Position numbers and translations under genes: made by a program. The notes under the pieces are model-generated. The model was not told the DNA's origin and made no database searches. It saw only the letters and a program-made list of their open reading frames with translations. A stretch of DNA of 64,000 bases from Pseudomonas sp. R76 (GTDB taxonomy: Bacteria > Pseudomonadota > Gammaproteobacteria > Pseudomonadales > Pseudomonadaceae), in assembly GCF_009834565.1 (NCBI RefSeq), contig NZ_CP019428.1, positions 4,278,001-4,342,000 of the forward strand. Reading direction: 5' to 3'. Of this stretch, positions 8,212 to 17,728 are shown one piece after another; within the stretch, counting starts at the first letter, position 1; each line of letters opens with the position of its first letter.

Positions 8212-10086
8212 TCAGAACTTCTTGATGTCAGCCTTGGTTTCCAGCTGCTTGCGGTAAGCCGCGAAGTCTTGCTGGCCAATACGCGAAGCGAGGAAGCGGC
8301 GGTATTGCGCCTTTTCTTCGTCCGTAGGCGCAGCGGCTTCGTTGACACCGTTCAAGCGCACGATGACCAGGCTACCGTCAGCCAGGGTTACCGTGGTGAA
8401 GGTCGGCTTGTCCTTGGCCGCAGGCTTAGGCATACGGAACAGGGCTTGCAACACCGCAGGCTCGACCCCTTCAGCGCTACGGGTAGCCGCTTCAGTGACT
8501 TTCCAGGCCTGGCCGTCGATCGGCTGGTTCAGCGGGGTCTTGCCATCACGCAGGCTGGCGATCAACTCGTCAGCGTGAGCCTTGGCAGCCGCGCTGGCGC
8601 GCTCCTTGGTCATCTGCGCACGGATCGCGGCAGAGACGCTTTCCAGTGGCAGTTGCTTAGGCTTCAAGTGTTCTTTGGCGCGCAGCACGATGATGGTTTC
8701 CGGGTCCAGCTCGATGGCGGTGCTGTTGGCACCCTCATCCAGGACTTCCGGGCTGAATGCCGCGGTGACTACAGCACGGTTGGCTGCAACACCTTCGCCA
8801 CCTTCACGGCCAAATGGCGCGGAGGTGTGCACGGTCAACTTCAGGTCGGACGCCGGCTGGGCCAGGTCGGAGGCTTCGAATGCCGCATCTTCCAATTGCT
8901 TGGAGGCGTCGACAAAGCGCTGCTCAACTTGCTGGGTCTTGAGCTCGCGGGTCAGCTTGTCTTTCAGGCTGGCGAACGATGGCACTTGGGGGGCTTCAAC
9001 GCCCAACAGTTTGATCAAGTGCCAACCGAACGTGGTGCGCACCGGCGCCGACACCTGGTCCTTGTTCAAGGCGTACAGGGCCGTTTCGAAGTCCGGGTCG
9101 TAGACACCCGGGCCGGCAAAGCCGAGGTCGCCGCCATTGTTGGCCGAACCTGGATCCTGGGAGAACTCCTTGGCCAGGGCTTCGAACTTCTCACCCTTGG
9201 CCAGGCGTGCCTGGATGTCTTCGATCTTGGCCTTGGCTTGCGCGTCGGTGGTCTTGTCGTTGACTTCAATCAGAATGTGCGCGGCACGACGCTGTTCAGC
9301 GAGGTTGGCGGTTTCTTTCTGATAGGCAGCCTGCAGTTCATCGTCCTTCACGGTGACCTGGTCGAAGAAGGAAGACTTCTTCAGTTCCAGGTAGTCGATG
9401 ACGACTTGGTCCGGGGTCATGAACTCTTTGGCGTGCTGGTCGTAGTAAGCCTTGACCTCATCGTCGGTGAGCTTCACCGCCGCAGGGTTGGCCTTGATGT
9501 TGACGGTGGCGAAATCGCGGGTCTGTTTTTCCAGACGGGCGAATGCCAGCACCTCGGCGTCGGTGACAAAACCGCTGCCGGCGAGACCTGCGCGAACCTG
9601 GCCGATCAGCATTTCCTGGGTCAGCATCTGACGGAATTGCATACGGCTGTAGCCCAGTTGACGGATCACCTGGTCAAAGCGTTCGGCGCTGAACTTGCCG
9701 TCCACCTGGAATTCCGGAGTCTGCAGGATCACCTGATCCAGAGCAGCTTCCGAGAAGCCGAACTTGGAATCAGCAGCGCCTTGCAGCAACAGTTTGCGAT
9801 CGATCAGCCCTTTGAGGGCCGCATCGCGCAGCAGTTTTTCGTCCAGCAGAGAAGCATCGAAATCCTTGCCCAGCTGTTGCATCAGCTGGCGACGTTGCAT
9901 GTCGACGGCCTGGCTCAATTCGGTTTGGGTGATTTCTTCACCATTGACCTTGGCCACGTCCTGCTTGTTGTTGGTCGAAGCCTGGAAAATGGCCTCGATA
10001 CCGGTGAACGCCATCAATGCGACGATGATCCCGATAATGGTCTTGGCAATCCAGCCTTGTGAATTGTCCCTGATATTTTGCAGCAT
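8212..10086 (-). CDS. ppiD: Periplasmic folding chaperone PpiD (SurA/PpiC-type peptidylprolyl isomerase)
   Basis: 624 residues. An inner-membrane anchored chaperone that assists outer-membrane and secreted proteins as they leave the Sec translocon. The N-terminus is cytoplasmic (MLQNIRDNSQGW), then one transmembrane helix (about residues 14-33) and a large periplasmic SurA-like region. A parvulin domain lies near residues 262-360 (RRAAHILIEV ... GGDLGFAGPGVYDPDFETAL ... TTFGWHLIKLLG). Length matches PpiD of gamma-proteobacteria, and the position after lon and hupB is the standard gene order. Its terminator lies 115 bases beyond the stop, behind a repeat element. Confidence 0.95.
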   Translation of the reverse strand: MLQNIRDNSQGWIAKTIIGIIVALMAFTGIEAIFQASTNNKQDVAKVNGEEITQTELSQAVDMQRRQLMQQLGKDFDASLLDEKLLRDAALKGLIDRKLLLQGAADSKFGFSEAALDQVILQTPEFQVDGKFSAERFDQVIRQLGYSRMQFRQMLTQEMLIGQVRAGLAGSGFVTDAEVLAFARLEKQTRDFATVNIKANPAAVKLTDDEVKAYYDQHAKEFMTPDQVVIDYLELKKSSFFDQVTVKDDELQAAYQKETANLAEQRRAAHILIEVNDKTTDAQAKAKIEDIQARLAKGEKFEALAKEFSQDPGSANNGGDLGFAGPGVYDPDFETALYALNKDQVSAPVRTTFGWHLIKLLGVEAPQVPSFASLKDKLTRELKTQQVEQRFVDASKQLEDAAFEASDLAQPASDLKLTVHTSAPFGREGGEGVAANRAVVTAAFSPEVLDEGANSTAIELDPETIIVLRAKEHLKPKQLPLESVSAAIRAQMTKERASAAAKAHADELIASLRDGKTPLNQPIDGQAWKVTEAATRSAEGVEPAVLQALFRMPKPAAKDKPTFTTVTLADGSLVIVRLNGVNEAAAPTDEEKAQYRRFLASRIGQQDFAAYRKQLETKADIKKF

Positions 10087-10156
10087 GCGTCCCCCAGAAA
10101 CGGTTGATCTTCAAAAATTAGGCAACCGTGGAGCGTGGGTAGAGTCCGGATAGAAG

Positions 10157-10181
10157 AAAGGCGCATCCGAGGATGCGCCTT
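10157..10181 (-). terminator. Rho-independent terminator after the tRNA-like element
   Basis: On the minus strand, stem AGGCGCATCC / GGATGCGCCT with a two-to-four base loop, followed by TTTCTTC. It ends the transcript that covers the structured element at 10190-10266. Confidence 0.8.
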
Positions 10182-10189
10182 CTCGTAAC

Positions 10190-10266
10190 TGGCGGAGCGG
10201 ACGGGGGTTTGAACCAACACCCCAGGCCGTGGCGACCCGATGGATAACTGGGTCGGCTGCCGCTCC
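10190..10266 (-). ncRNA. tRNA-like structured element between hupB and ppiD
   Basis: 77 bases on the minus strand that start GGAGCGG and end CCGCTCC-G-CCA, so the ends pair over 7 bp and leave a GCCA tail like a serine-type tRNA. The interior has a hairpin CGACCC/GGGTCG with an 11-base loop and a second hairpin GGGGT/ACCCC whose loop holds GGTTCAA, resembling a T-loop. It lacks a proper D-arm and anticodon arm, and the end helix can extend through the GCC of the tail (GGC before the 5' end), so I do not call it a functional tRNA. A terminator follows 9 bases downstream. It could be a stable RNA processed from the hupB transcript, a leader of ppiD, or a decayed tRNA. Confidence 0.45.
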
Positions 10267-10318
10267 GCCGCCAGGCCAGACCTGCGTCTGACCCGGGTAG
10301 GTAAGGCTTGAGCGAAGC

Positions 10319-10591
10319 TTAGTTAACGGCTTCTTTCAGGGCTTTACCGGCTTTGAAACCTGGTTTCTTGGCAGCAGCGATTTGCAGTGCTTTGCCGGTC
10401 TGTGGGTTACGGCCAGTGCGAGCTGGGCGGTCAGTCACAGAGAAAGTACCGAAGCCTACCAGTACCACGGAGTCGCCGGCCTTCAGAGCGCCAGTGACGG
10501 ATTCGATTACTGCGTCCAGCGCACGGCCAGCAGCAGCTTTCGGGATATCAGCGGATGCGGCGATAGCATCAATCAGTTCCGACTTGTTCAC
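10319..10591 (-). CDS. hupB: DNA-binding protein HU-beta
   Basis: 90 residues, exactly the HU length, from a GTG start at 10591 preceded by AAGGGG. A small histone-like dimer that bends and compacts DNA. The sequence runs [10 protein letters not shown] at the start, GFGTFSV in the middle, then the DNA-contacting arm [17 protein letters not shown], and ends [15 protein letters not shown]. Longer upstream in-frame starts would add unrelated sequence overlapping the promoter. It follows lon and precedes ppiD as in other gamma-proteobacteria. Confidence 0.96.
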   Translation of the reverse strand: MNKSELIDAIAASADIPKAAAGRALDAVIESVTGALKAGDSVVLVGFGTFSVTDRPARTGRNPQTGKALQIAAAKKPGFKAGKALKEAVN

Positions 10592-10686
10592 TCTAAGTCC
10601 CCTTATATATCTATTGAGTATGATTCTAAGTTTTTTGGTGAAAGCAAAAACCAGTGCTGAATGGCCTACAGACACTTAAGAGCCGC

Positions 10687-10716
10687 TTTATAACAAGGGC
10701 TCTAAAAAGCTGTCAA
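10687..10716 (-). promoter_or_regulatory. Sigma-70 promoter of hupB
   Basis: On the minus strand, TTGACA (10711-10716), an 18-bp spacer and TATAAA (10687-10692), about 95 bases before the hupB GTG. Near-consensus, as expected for an abundant nucleoid protein. Confidence 0.75.
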
Positions 10717-10739
10717 GGAAGCCACCCGGCTTAATCGCA

Positions 10740-13136
10740 TTAATGCGTGCTAATTCTTTCCTTGGAATCAGACTCGCGTTTTTCATCCTTCGCGACAATC
10801 TCCGGAGCCACATCCGGCAAGGGCTCCGGCGCGTATTGCAGCGCAATTTGCAGGACCTCGTCAATCCATTTAACCGGTTTAATCTGAAGATCCTGCTTGA
10901 TGTTGTCAGGAATTTCCTTCAAGTCGCGAACATTCTCTTCAGGAATGATCACAGTCTTGATTCCACCCCGATGTGCTGCGAGCAGTTTCTCTTTCAGACC
11001 ACCGATGGCCAATACCTGACCGCGCAGAGTAATTTCACCCGTCATTGCCACATCGGCTCGCACAGGAATGCCAGTCAATGCCGACACCAGGGCCGTGCAC
11101 ATGCCTACGCCAGCGCTGGGGCCGTCTTTCGGGGTCGCCCCTTCCGGCATATGGATGTGGGTGTCGTGCTTCTCGTGGAAGTCCAGGGGGATCCCCAGGC
11201 TCTTGGCGCGGCTGCGCACCACGGTCTGCGCGGCCGTGATGGATTCGACCATCACGTCACCCAGCGAACCGGTTTTGATAAGCTGGCCTTTGCCTGGGAT
11301 CACCGCGGCTTCGATGGTCAGCAATTCGCCGCCCACTTGAGTCCACGCCAAGCCAGTCACCTGCCCTACCTGGTCCTGCTGTTCAGCCAGGCCATAACGG
11401 AATTTTTTCACGCCCAGGAAGTGTTCCAGGTCGTCGGCACCCACCTTCACCGAGAAGCGTTTTTCCAGTGCATGCTCTTTGACCGCCTTGCGGCAAATCT
11501 TCGCGATCTGGCGCTCCAGGCCCCGCACACCGGCCTCGCGGGTGTAGTAACGAACGATGTCACGGATCGCTTCGACGCCAATCTCGATCTCGCCTTTTTT
11601 CAGGCCGTTGGCCGAAATCTGCTTGGGCGCGAGGTATTTGACGGCGATGTTGATCTTCTCGTCTTCGGTGTAACCCGGCAGACGAATCACCTCCATCCGG
11701 TCCAGCAACGCTGGCGGAATGTTCATGGAGTTGGAGGTGCACAGGAACATTACATCGGATAGGTCGTAGTCGACTTCCAGGTAATGGTCGTTGAAATTAT
11801 GGTTCTGCTCAGGGTCGAGCACCTCGAGCAACGCCGAGGCCGGATCGCCACGCATGTCGCTGCCCATCTTGTCGATTTCATCGAGCAAAAACAGCGGGTT
11901 GCGCACGCCGACCTTTGTCATCTTTTGAATCAATCTTCCTGGCATCGAACCGATGTAGGTACGGCGATGGCCACGAATTTCCGCCTCGTCACGCACGCCA
12001 CCGAGGGCCATGCGTACGAATTTACGGTTGGTGGCGCTGGCAATCGACTCAGCCAGCGACGTTTTACCCACACCCGGAGGACCGACCAGGCACAACACCG
12101 GGCCACGAATTTTCTTCACGCGCTTTTGCACGGCGAGGTATTCGAGGATGCGCTCTTTGACTTCTTCGAGGCCGTAGTGGTCGGCGTCGAGGATATCTTC
12201 GGCACGGGCCAGGTCCAGGCGCACTTTGGTCTGGGCCTTCCACGGTACCTGCACCAGCCAATCGATGTAGGAGCGAACCACGGTGGCTTCGGCCGACATC
12301 GGCGACATTTGCTTGAGCTTGTTCAGCTCGGCAGTCGCCTTGGTCAGGGCGTCTTTGGGCAGGCCGGCAGCATCGATGCGCTTTTTCAGCTCTTCGATTT
12401 CGTTGTGGCCTTCTTCGCTGTCGCCGAGTTCTTTCTGAATGGCCTTCATCTGCTCATTCAAGTAGTACTCGCGCTGGCTGCGCTCCATTTGTTTCTTCAC
12501 GCGACCACGGATGCGTTTCTCAACCTGCAACAGGTCGATCTCGCCATCCAACAGTGCCAGTACGTGTTCGACACGGGCAGACAGGTCGATGATTTCGAGG
12601 ATGTCTTGCTTCTGCTCGATCTTCAGCGCCATGTGCGCAGCCATGGTGTCGACCAGGCGGCTTGGCTCATCAATGCTGTTGAGGGAAGACAGGACTTCAG
12701 CCGGGACTTTCTTGCCCAGCTGCACATACTGCTCGAACTGCGAGAGCAGGCTGCGCACAAACACTTCGGATTCGCGCTCAGGGGCTTCGACTTCGTCGAT
12801 CAGCGCCACTTCGGCGCGCAGGTGGCCATCCACCTCCATGAAACGCTCCACCGCACCACGCTGCTCACCTTCCACCAACACCTTGACGGTGCCATCAGGC
12901 AGCTTGAGCAATTGCAGAACAGTGGCAATGGTACCGACGCGATACAGGGCATCTTCGCCTGGATCATCATCAGCTGGATTCTTCTGGGCCAACAGCAGGA
13001 TTTGCTTGTCGCCCGTCATCGCGGCCTCGAGGGCTTCGATAGACTTCTCGCGCCCCACGAACAGCGGGATAACCATGTGCGGATAGACGACGACATCACG
13101 CAACGGCAGGAGAGGCAATTCGATGGTTGTCTTCAT
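10740..13136 (-). CDS. lon: ATP-dependent protease Lon
   Basis: 798 residues from the ATG at 13136 ([17 protein letters not shown]), with GAGGCG upstream. A homohexameric cytoplasmic protease that degrades misfolded and regulatory proteins. Domains: N-terminal LON substrate domain (1 to ~200), coiled coil, AAA+ module with Walker A GPPGVGKT (about 356-363), and a C-terminal serine/lysine peptidase with DGPSAG (Ser about 674). A heat-shock type promoter lies 40 bases upstream. The C-terminus carries a somewhat charged tail after the protease domain. Standard position between clpX and hupB. Confidence 0.97.
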   Translation of the reverse strand: MKTTIELPLLPLRDVVVYPHMVIPLFVGREKSIEALEAAMTGDKQILLLAQKNPADDDPGEDALYRVGTIATVLQLLKLPDGTVKVLVEGEQRGAVERFMEVDGHLRAEVALIDEVEAPERESEVFVRSLLSQFEQYVQLGKKVPAEVLSSLNSIDEPSRLVDTMAAHMALKIEQKQDILEIIDLSARVEHVLALLDGEIDLLQVEKRIRGRVKKQMERSQREYYLNEQMKAIQKELGDSEEGHNEIEELKKRIDAAGLPKDALTKATAELNKLKQMSPMSAEATVVRSYIDWLVQVPWKAQTKVRLDLARAEDILDADHYGLEEVKERILEYLAVQKRVKKIRGPVLCLVGPPGVGKTSLAESIASATNRKFVRMALGGVRDEAEIRGHRRTYIGSMPGRLIQKMTKVGVRNPLFLLDEIDKMGSDMRGDPASALLEVLDPEQNHNFNDHYLEVDYDLSDVMFLCTSNSMNIPPALLDRMEVIRLPGYTEDEKINIAVKYLAPKQISANGLKKGEIEIGVEAIRDIVRYYTREAGVRGLERQIAKICRKAVKEHALEKRFSVKVGADDLEHFLGVKKFRYGLAEQQDQVGQVTGLAWTQVGGELLTIEAAVIPGKGQLIKTGSLGDVMVESITAAQTVVRSRAKSLGIPLDFHEKHDTHIHMPEGATPKDGPSAGVGMCTALVSALTGIPVRADVAMTGEITLRGQVLAIGGLKEKLLAAHRGGIKTVIIPEENVRDLKEIPDNIKQDLQIKPVKWIDEVLQIALQYAPEPLPDVAPEIVAKDEKRESDSKERISTH

Positions 13137-13177
13137 GATTTCGCCTCTATGACAGTTGAAAAGTAAGCTTGAAACCA

Positions 13178-13206
13178 AGATGGGGGCTGCTTGCAAAAAA
13201 AACAAG
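13178..13206 (-). promoter_or_regulatory. Sigma-32 (heat-shock) promoter of lon
   Basis: On the minus strand, CTTGTTT, a 14-base spacer and CCCCATCT. This is a close fit to the sigma-32 consensus (CTTGAAA, 11-16 bases, CCCCATNT) and ends about 40 bases before the lon ATG. Lon is a known heat-shock protein. Confidence 0.6.
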
Positions 13207-13271
13207 CTCAATGCCAGCAGTTAAACGCATGAATAAACGAGAATTTAAAATAACTGCTGAAAAACCGCTGT

Positions 13272-13303
13272 AAAAAAACAAGGGGCCTAAAAAGGCCCCT
13301 TGC
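13272..13303 (-). terminator. Rho-independent terminator of clpX
   Basis: On the minus strand, AAGGGGCC / GGCCCCTT around TTTTA, followed by TGTTTTTTTA. It lies 23 bases beyond the clpX stop. Confidence 0.85.
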
Positions 13304-13325
13304 TTGTGCTGCGACAGCTGAACGC

Positions 13326-14609
13326 TTACGCGTCCGGTGCAGCCTTGGCAGCCGGCTCACTGTTTTCGTAGATATACAGTGGCTTGGACTTGCCTTCGAT
13401 AACGCTTTCGTCGATCACCACTTTACTCACCTCGGACTGCGAGGGGATTTCGTACATGGTGTCGAGTAACACGCCTTCGAGAATCGAACGCAAACCACGT
13501 GCACCGGTCTTGCGCTCCAGTGCCCGCTTGGCCACTGATTTGAGTGCGTCGGTACGGAACTCGAGGTCTACACCTTCCATCTCGAACAACTTGGCGTATT
13601 GCTTGGTCAAGGCGTTTTTCGGCTCGGTGAGGATCTGAATCAACGCAGCCTCATCCAACTCGTCCAACGTGGCCAGGACCGGCAGACGGCCAACGAATTC
13701 AGGGATCAGACCGAACTTGACCAGATCGTCAGGCTCGACTTCACGCAGGGACTCGCCCACCTTCTTGCCTTCTTCCTTACTGCGCACTTCCGCACCGAAA
13801 CCGATGCCGCCACGGGTGGAACGTTGCTGAATAACCTTCTCCAGACCGGAGAACGCACCGCCACAAATGAACAGGATGTTGCGCGTATCAACCTGAAGGA
13901 ATTCCTGCTGCGGGTGCTTGCGGCCGCCTTGTGGCGGTACGGAAGCAACCGTGCCTTCGATCAGTTTCAACAGGGCTTGCTGCACGCCTTCACCGGAAAC
14001 GTCCCGGGTGATCGACGGGTTGTCGGACTTGCGCGAAATCTTGTCAATTTCGTCGATGTAGACAATACCCATCTGGGCCTTCTCTACGTCGTAGTCACAC
14101 TTCTGCAGCAGCTTCTGAATGATGTTCTCGACGTCTTCACCCACGTAGCCAGCCTCGGTGAGGGTGGTCGCGTCAGCGATAGTGAAGGGAACATTCAGCA
14201 GACGAGCGAGGGTTTCCGCAAGCAAGGTTTTACCCGAGCCTGTAGGACCGATCAGCAAGATGTTGCTCTTGCCGAGCTCGACTTCGTCGCCTTTCTTGTC
14301 ACGCTGGTTCAAGCGCTTGTAGTGGTTGTAAACCGCTACGGCCAGAACCTTCTTTGCACGCTCTTGACCAATCACATACTGATCAAGGATGCCGCTGATT
14401 TCTTTAGGCGAAGGCAATTTATGCGCGCTGCTCTCGGCCTGGGCTTCCTGCACCTCCTCGCGGATGATGTCATTGCACAGGTCGACGCACTCGTCGCAGA
14501 TAAACACCGAGGGGCCGGCAATCAATTTGCGTACTTCATGCTGGCTTTTGCCGCAGAAGGAGCAATAGAGCAGCTTGCCGTTGTCCTCGCCGTTGCGGGT
14601 GTCAGTCAT
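13326..14609 (-). CDS. clpX: ATP-dependent Clp protease ATP-binding subunit ClpX
   Basis: 427 residues from the ATG at 14609 ([12 protein letters not shown]). The unfoldase hexamer that feeds ClpP. The N-terminal zinc-binding domain has four cysteines (CSFC at ~16-19 and CDEC). The AAA+ module has Walker A GPTGSGKT (about 120-127) and Walker [10 protein letters not shown]. The ClpP-docking IGF loop ([10 protein letters not shown]) sits near residue 270. It follows clpP with about 110 bases between, so it is probably part of the same operon but may have its own promoter. Confidence 0.97.
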   Translation of the reverse strand: MTDTRNGEDNGKLLYCSFCGKSQHEVRKLIAGPSVFICDECVDLCNDIIREEVQEAQAESSAHKLPSPKEISGILDQYVIGQERAKKVLAVAVYNHYKRLNQRDKKGDEVELGKSNILLIGPTGSGKTLLAETLARLLNVPFTIADATTLTEAGYVGEDVENIIQKLLQKCDYDVEKAQMGIVYIDEIDKISRKSDNPSITRDVSGEGVQQALLKLIEGTVASVPPQGGRKHPQQEFLQVDTRNILFICGGAFSGLEKVIQQRSTRGGIGFGAEVRSKEEGKKVGESLREVEPDDLVKFGLIPEFVGRLPVLATLDELDEAALIQILTEPKNALTKQYAKLFEMEGVDLEFRTDALKSVAKRALERKTGARGLRSILEGVLLDTMYEIPSQSEVSKVVIDESVIEGKSKPLYIYENSEPAAKAAPDA

Positions 14610-14720
14610 TCGTTCGATCCAAATCCGATAGGCTTGCAACACAAGATGAAGGCTTATGCGGGCTTTTTCAAGCCCGCGGTGGTCGGACGCGCCGACCAGC
14701 CCTATTTTGAGGTGCTTATA

Positions 14721-15356
14721 TTAAGCGGGGCGCTTTTCGATCACTGCGTCGATCAACCCATAGGCGCGCGCAGCTTCGGCGCTCATGAAGTTGTCACGAT
14801 TGGTATCGCGCTCGATTTCTTCCAGGGTGTGCCCGCTGTGCTTGGCCATCAACGTGTTGAGGCGCTCACGAATAAACAGGATTTCCTTGGCGTGAATTTC
14901 AATGTCCGACGCCTGGCCCTGGAAGCCGCCCAGAGGCTGGTGAATCATCACGCGCGAGTTAGGCAGGCAGTAACGCTTGCCCTCGGCGCCCGCGGTGAGC
15001 AGGAATGCGCCCATGCTGCAGGCCTGACCGATGCAGGTCGTCGACACGTTTGGCTTGATGAACTGCATGGTGTCGTAGATCGACATACCTGCCGTTACCG
15101 AGCCGCCCGGGGAGTTGATGTAAAGATGGATGTCCTTGTCCGGGTTTTCCGCTTCAAGGAACAGCAGTTGCGCGCAGATCAGGTTGGCCATGTAGTCCTC
15201 TACAGGGCCGACCAGAAAGATCACTCGTTCCTTGAGCAGGCGCGAGTAGATGTCATAGGCGCGTTCGCCACGAGCAGATTGCTCGACAACCATCGGGACC
15301 AGGCCGCCAGCGGCCTGGATATCAGAGTTCTGCTGAATATAGGAATTACGGAACAT
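14721..15356 (-). CDS. clpP: ATP-dependent Clp protease proteolytic subunit ClpP
   Basis: 211 residues, including a short N-terminal propeptide that is normally cut. It forms the two-ring 14-mer serine protease chamber used by ClpX and ClpA. The catalytic triad is intact: Ser114 in GQACSMGAF, His139 in VMIHQPLGG and Asp188 in TNRDNFM. Gene order tig-clpP-clpX is universal in this group. Confidence 0.97.
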   Translation of the reverse strand: MFRNSYIQQNSDIQAAGGLVPMVVEQSARGERAYDIYSRLLKERVIFLVGPVEDYMANLICAQLLFLEAENPDKDIHLYINSPGGSVTAGMSIYDTMQFIKPNVSTTCIGQACSMGAFLLTAGAEGKRYCLPNSRVMIHQPLGGFQGQASDIEIHAKEILFIRERLNTLMAKHSGHTLEEIERDTNRDNFMSAEAARAYGLIDAVIEKRPA

Positions 15357-15395
15357 GCTCTGCAGTTACTCCCAAATAGTCATGTCTTGAAAACG

Positions 15396-15422
15396 CATAA
15401 GCCAGCGCGAGGCTGGCTTATG
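15396..15422 (-). terminator. Hairpin after tig
   Basis: Perfect stem CATAAGCCAGC / GCTGGCTTATG between tig and clpP; on the minus strand it is followed by CGTTTTC. A weak or partial terminator, or a processing site in a tig-clpP transcript. Confidence 0.55.
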
Positions 15423-15447
15423 GTTGTATTTCGAACGAGTTGGACAA

Positions 15448-16758
15448 TCAGTCGGCTTGTGCTGCTTCCGCCGGTTTGACTGCTTCTTCGTAAGAGACCG
15501 CTTTGTCGGTCACCTTAGCCTTCTGCAGAACAGTATCCACAACTTGTTCTTCCAGCACAACCGAACGTACTTCGTTCAGCTGCTGGTCGTTCTTGTAGTA
15601 CCACGCCACAACCTGCTCAGGCTCCTGGTAGGCCGAAGCCATTTCCTGGATCATTTCACGAACGCGATCTTCGTCAGGCTTGAGGTCGAATTGCTTGACC
15701 ACTTCAGCCACGACCAGACCCAGCACAACGCGACGCTTGGCTTGCTCTTCGAACAGCTCGGCCGGCAGTTGGTCAGGCTTGATGTTGCCACCGAACTGCT
15801 GAACCGCTTGAACGCGCAGGCGATCCACTTCGTTGGACAGCAGGGCCTTAGGCACTTCGATCGGGTTGGCAGCCAGCAGACCGTCCATGACCTGGTTCTT
15901 GATCTTGGACTTGATGGCCTGGCGCAGCTCACGCTCCATGTTCTTGCGAACTTCGGTACGGAAGCCTTCGATACCGGTTTCCTTGATACCGAATTGAGCG
16001 AAGAACTCTTCGTTCAGTTCTGGCAGCTTAGGCTCGGAAACGCTGTTGACGGTAACGGTGAACTCGGCGGTTTTACCGGCCAGGTCCAGGTTCTGGTAGT
16101 CAGTCGGGAACGTCAGGTTCAGAACGCGCTCTTCGCCGGCTTTAGCGCCAACCAGACCGTCTTCGAAGCCCGGGATCATGCGGTTGGAACCCAGCACCAG
16201 CTGAGTGCCCTTGGCGGAGCCGCCAGCGAATACTTCGCCGTCAACCTTGCCAACGAAATCGATGTTCAGTTGGTCTTCGTTCTGGGCAGCGCGATCGGCC
16301 ACTTCAAAACGAGTGTTCTGCTTGCGCAGGATTTCCAGCATGTTGTCCAGGTCGGCATCCGCAACGTCAGCGCTCATGCGCTCTACGGCGATGTCTTCGA
16401 AACCGGCAACGGTGAATTCCGGGAACACTTCGAAAGTCGCGACGTATTCCAGGTCTTTACCTGCTTCCAGGGACTTAGGTTCGATCGAAGGCGAGCCAGC
16501 CGGGTTCAGCTTGTGCTCGACAACAGCTTCGTAGAACGAAGCCTGGATCACGTCACCTACAGCTTCCTGACGCGCATCGGCACCAAAACGACGCTTGATT
16601 TCGCTCATTGGCACTTTGCCTGGACGGAAACCAGCGATTTTGGCCTTTTGGGCAGTCTGCTGCAGACGCTTGTTGACCGCAGTCTCAATACGCTCTGCCG
16701 GCACGGTGATGCTCAGGCGGCGCTCGATAGCAGTAGTATTTTCAACAGAAACTTGCAT
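15448..16758 (-). CDS. tig: Trigger factor
   Basis: 436 residues from the ATG at 16758 ([16 protein letters not shown]). A ribosome-bound chaperone that meets nascent chains at the exit tunnel. The ribosome-docking signature GFRPGKVP is near residues 44-51. A central FKBP-type peptidylprolyl isomerase domain lies at about 150-245, and the rest is the helical chaperone cradle. An in-frame ATG 21 codons upstream lacks a suitable start context. Confidence 0.96.
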   Translation of the reverse strand: MQVSVENTTAIERRLSITVPAERIETAVNKRLQQTAQKAKIAGFRPGKVPMSEIKRRFGADARQEAVGDVIQASFYEAVVEHKLNPAGSPSIEPKSLEAGKDLEYVATFEVFPEFTVAGFEDIAVERMSADVADADLDNMLEILRKQNTRFEVADRAAQNEDQLNIDFVGKVDGEVFAGGSAKGTQLVLGSNRMIPGFEDGLVGAKAGEERVLNLTFPTDYQNLDLAGKTAEFTVTVNSVSEPKLPELNEEFFAQFGIKETGIEGFRTEVRKNMERELRQAIKSKIKNQVMDGLLAANPIEVPKALLSNEVDRLRVQAVQQFGGNIKPDQLPAELFEEQAKRRVVLGLVVAEVVKQFDLKPDEDRVREMIQEMASAYQEPEQVVAWYYKNDQQLNEVRSVVLEEQVVDTVLQKAKVTDKAVSYEEAVKPAEAAQAD

Positions 16759-17090
16759 GGATATTCCTCGTTGCACAGACGTTAGCCGGCCGTTTCCGAC
16801 CCCAGAATCAAGGGCATGCATTCTAGTGGGTCAAACTCAAGAAGTCACCCTACTGAAAACGGGTGGAAAAACAGCAGGTCATTTATAGGTTCAAGTGCAC
16901 GCATGCACCTCATCCTGTTAGCAAATACAGCTCATCTCACCAGGGCTCTGCATCAAGCCTTCTATATATAGAAGCGCGTGGGCACACACCCTTGGCGACC
17001 GACCTCGCAGGCAAGGTCGGAGGACACGGCGCCAGCATCGAGAAACACAAATACGACGAAACGCCCTGCCCCGGAAACTCAAAACACTTA
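16759..17090. other. Long intergenic region upstream of tig
   Basis: Must contain the tig promoter, which I cannot assign with confidence. Visible structure: a perfect 16-bp palindrome CTTCTATATATAGAAG at 16959-16974 and a hairpin CCGACCT/AGGTCGG at about 17000-17022. No convincing reading frame on either strand. Confidence 0.5.
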
Positions 17091-17130
17091 AACAAAAACG
17101 GCACAGCCCTTTTTCAGGTACTGCGCCGTT
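17091..17130 (-). terminator. Second terminator in the tRNA-tig intergenic region
   Basis: On the minus strand, stem AACGGCGCAG / CTGTGCCGTT (one G-T pair) followed by TTTGTTT. It lies about 150 bases beyond the terminator of the last tRNA, leaving an unexplained stretch between the two. Confidence 0.65.
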
Positions 17131-17283
17131 ATTCGCTATTAAATAGCTGTACTGACCCTGATAAAGCCGCGGATCAGTTCTACACGCTCAAAACCGGCAA
17201 CGATTCTAACGCCAAGGCATTGAGAATGCTTGTTTTTTCTTGGCGTCAAGTTTCGCCGCAAAAGGACCGGAAATTTCCGACAC

Positions 17284-17319
17284 AAAAAAAAGCGCCAGAT
17301 CATTGATCTGGCGCTTTTT
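17284..17319. terminator. Terminator of the tRNA cluster (bidirectional)
   Basis: Stem AGCGCCAGATCA / TGATCTGGCGCT flanked by A and T runs on both sides; on the minus strand it directly follows the last tRNA-His. Confidence 0.88.
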
Positions 17320-17326
17320 CTGAATA

Positions 17327-17402
17327 TGGGGTGGACGAAGGGGATCGAACCCTCGACAACGGGAGTCACAATCCCGTGCTCTACCAACTGAGCTACGCCC
17401 AC
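17327..17402 (-). tRNA. tRNA-His (GTG), copy 1
   Basis: 76 bases, with encoded CCA. Acceptor GTGGGCG pairs with CGTCCAC; the preceding base supplies the histidine-specific G at -1, opposite discriminator C. Anticodon stem ACGGG/CCCGT with loop ATTGTGA gives anticodon GTG. T-loop GGTTCGATCC is normal. Confidence 0.97.
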
Positions 17403-17479
17403 CATATTGCATTAACAAAGAACTCGAACATCTTCTTTGTTGAACCATGCCCCGCCTGATGGCGGTACAGCGTTTTAAT

Positions 17480-17564
17480 TGGTGCGGATGAAGAGACTCG
17501 AACTCTTACGCCTCGCGGCGCTGGAACCTAAATCCAGTGTGTCTACCAATTCCACCACATCCGC
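17480..17564 (-). tRNA. tRNA-Leu (TAG)
   Basis: 85 bases with a long variable arm and encoded CCA. Begins GCGGATG; anticodon stem CTGGA/TCCAG region with loop holding TAG; T-loop AGTTCGAGTCT. Lies between two tRNA-His copies. Confidence 0.96.
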
Positions 17565-17582
17565 GCTTGCAGCTCTTAAAGC

Positions 17583-17613
17583 AAAGGCGCCAGACGATTA
17601 ATCTGGCGCCTTT
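17583..17613. terminator. Terminator between tRNA-His copy 2 and tRNA-Leu
   Basis: Near-perfect stem AAAGGCGCCAGA / TCTGGCGCCTTT. It closely resembles the hairpin after tRNA-His copy 1, as if a tRNA-His plus terminator unit had been duplicated. Confidence 0.75.
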
Positions 17614-17620
17614 CAAAATA

Positions 17621-17696
17621 TGGGGTGGACGAAGGGGATCGAACCCTCGACAACGGGAGTCACAATCCCGTGCTCTACCAACTGAGCTACGCCCAC
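17621..17696 (-). tRNA. tRNA-His (GTG), copy 2
   Basis: 76 bases; identical in the regions I compared to the copy at 17327-17402, including the anticodon arm, T-arm and CCA. Confidence 0.97.
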
Positions 17697-17728
17697 CATC
17701 TAGCGCTACTTGTGCCAAAGCTGCCTAA

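Noticed and set aside
8008..10062. 684-codon open frame antisense to ppiD
   Set aside because: Lies wholly opposite a well-supported gene; long antisense frames are common in high-GC DNA and the protein resembles no family.
10190..10266. Calling this block a functional tRNA
   Set aside because: The ends pair and finish in CCA, but there is no D-arm, no 7-base anticodon loop, and the end helix can pair into the GCC of the tail.
11784..15479. Long plus-strand open frames (460 and 626 codons) opposite lon, clpX and clpP
   Set aside because: Shadows of conserved genes on the minus strand; no protein features of their own.
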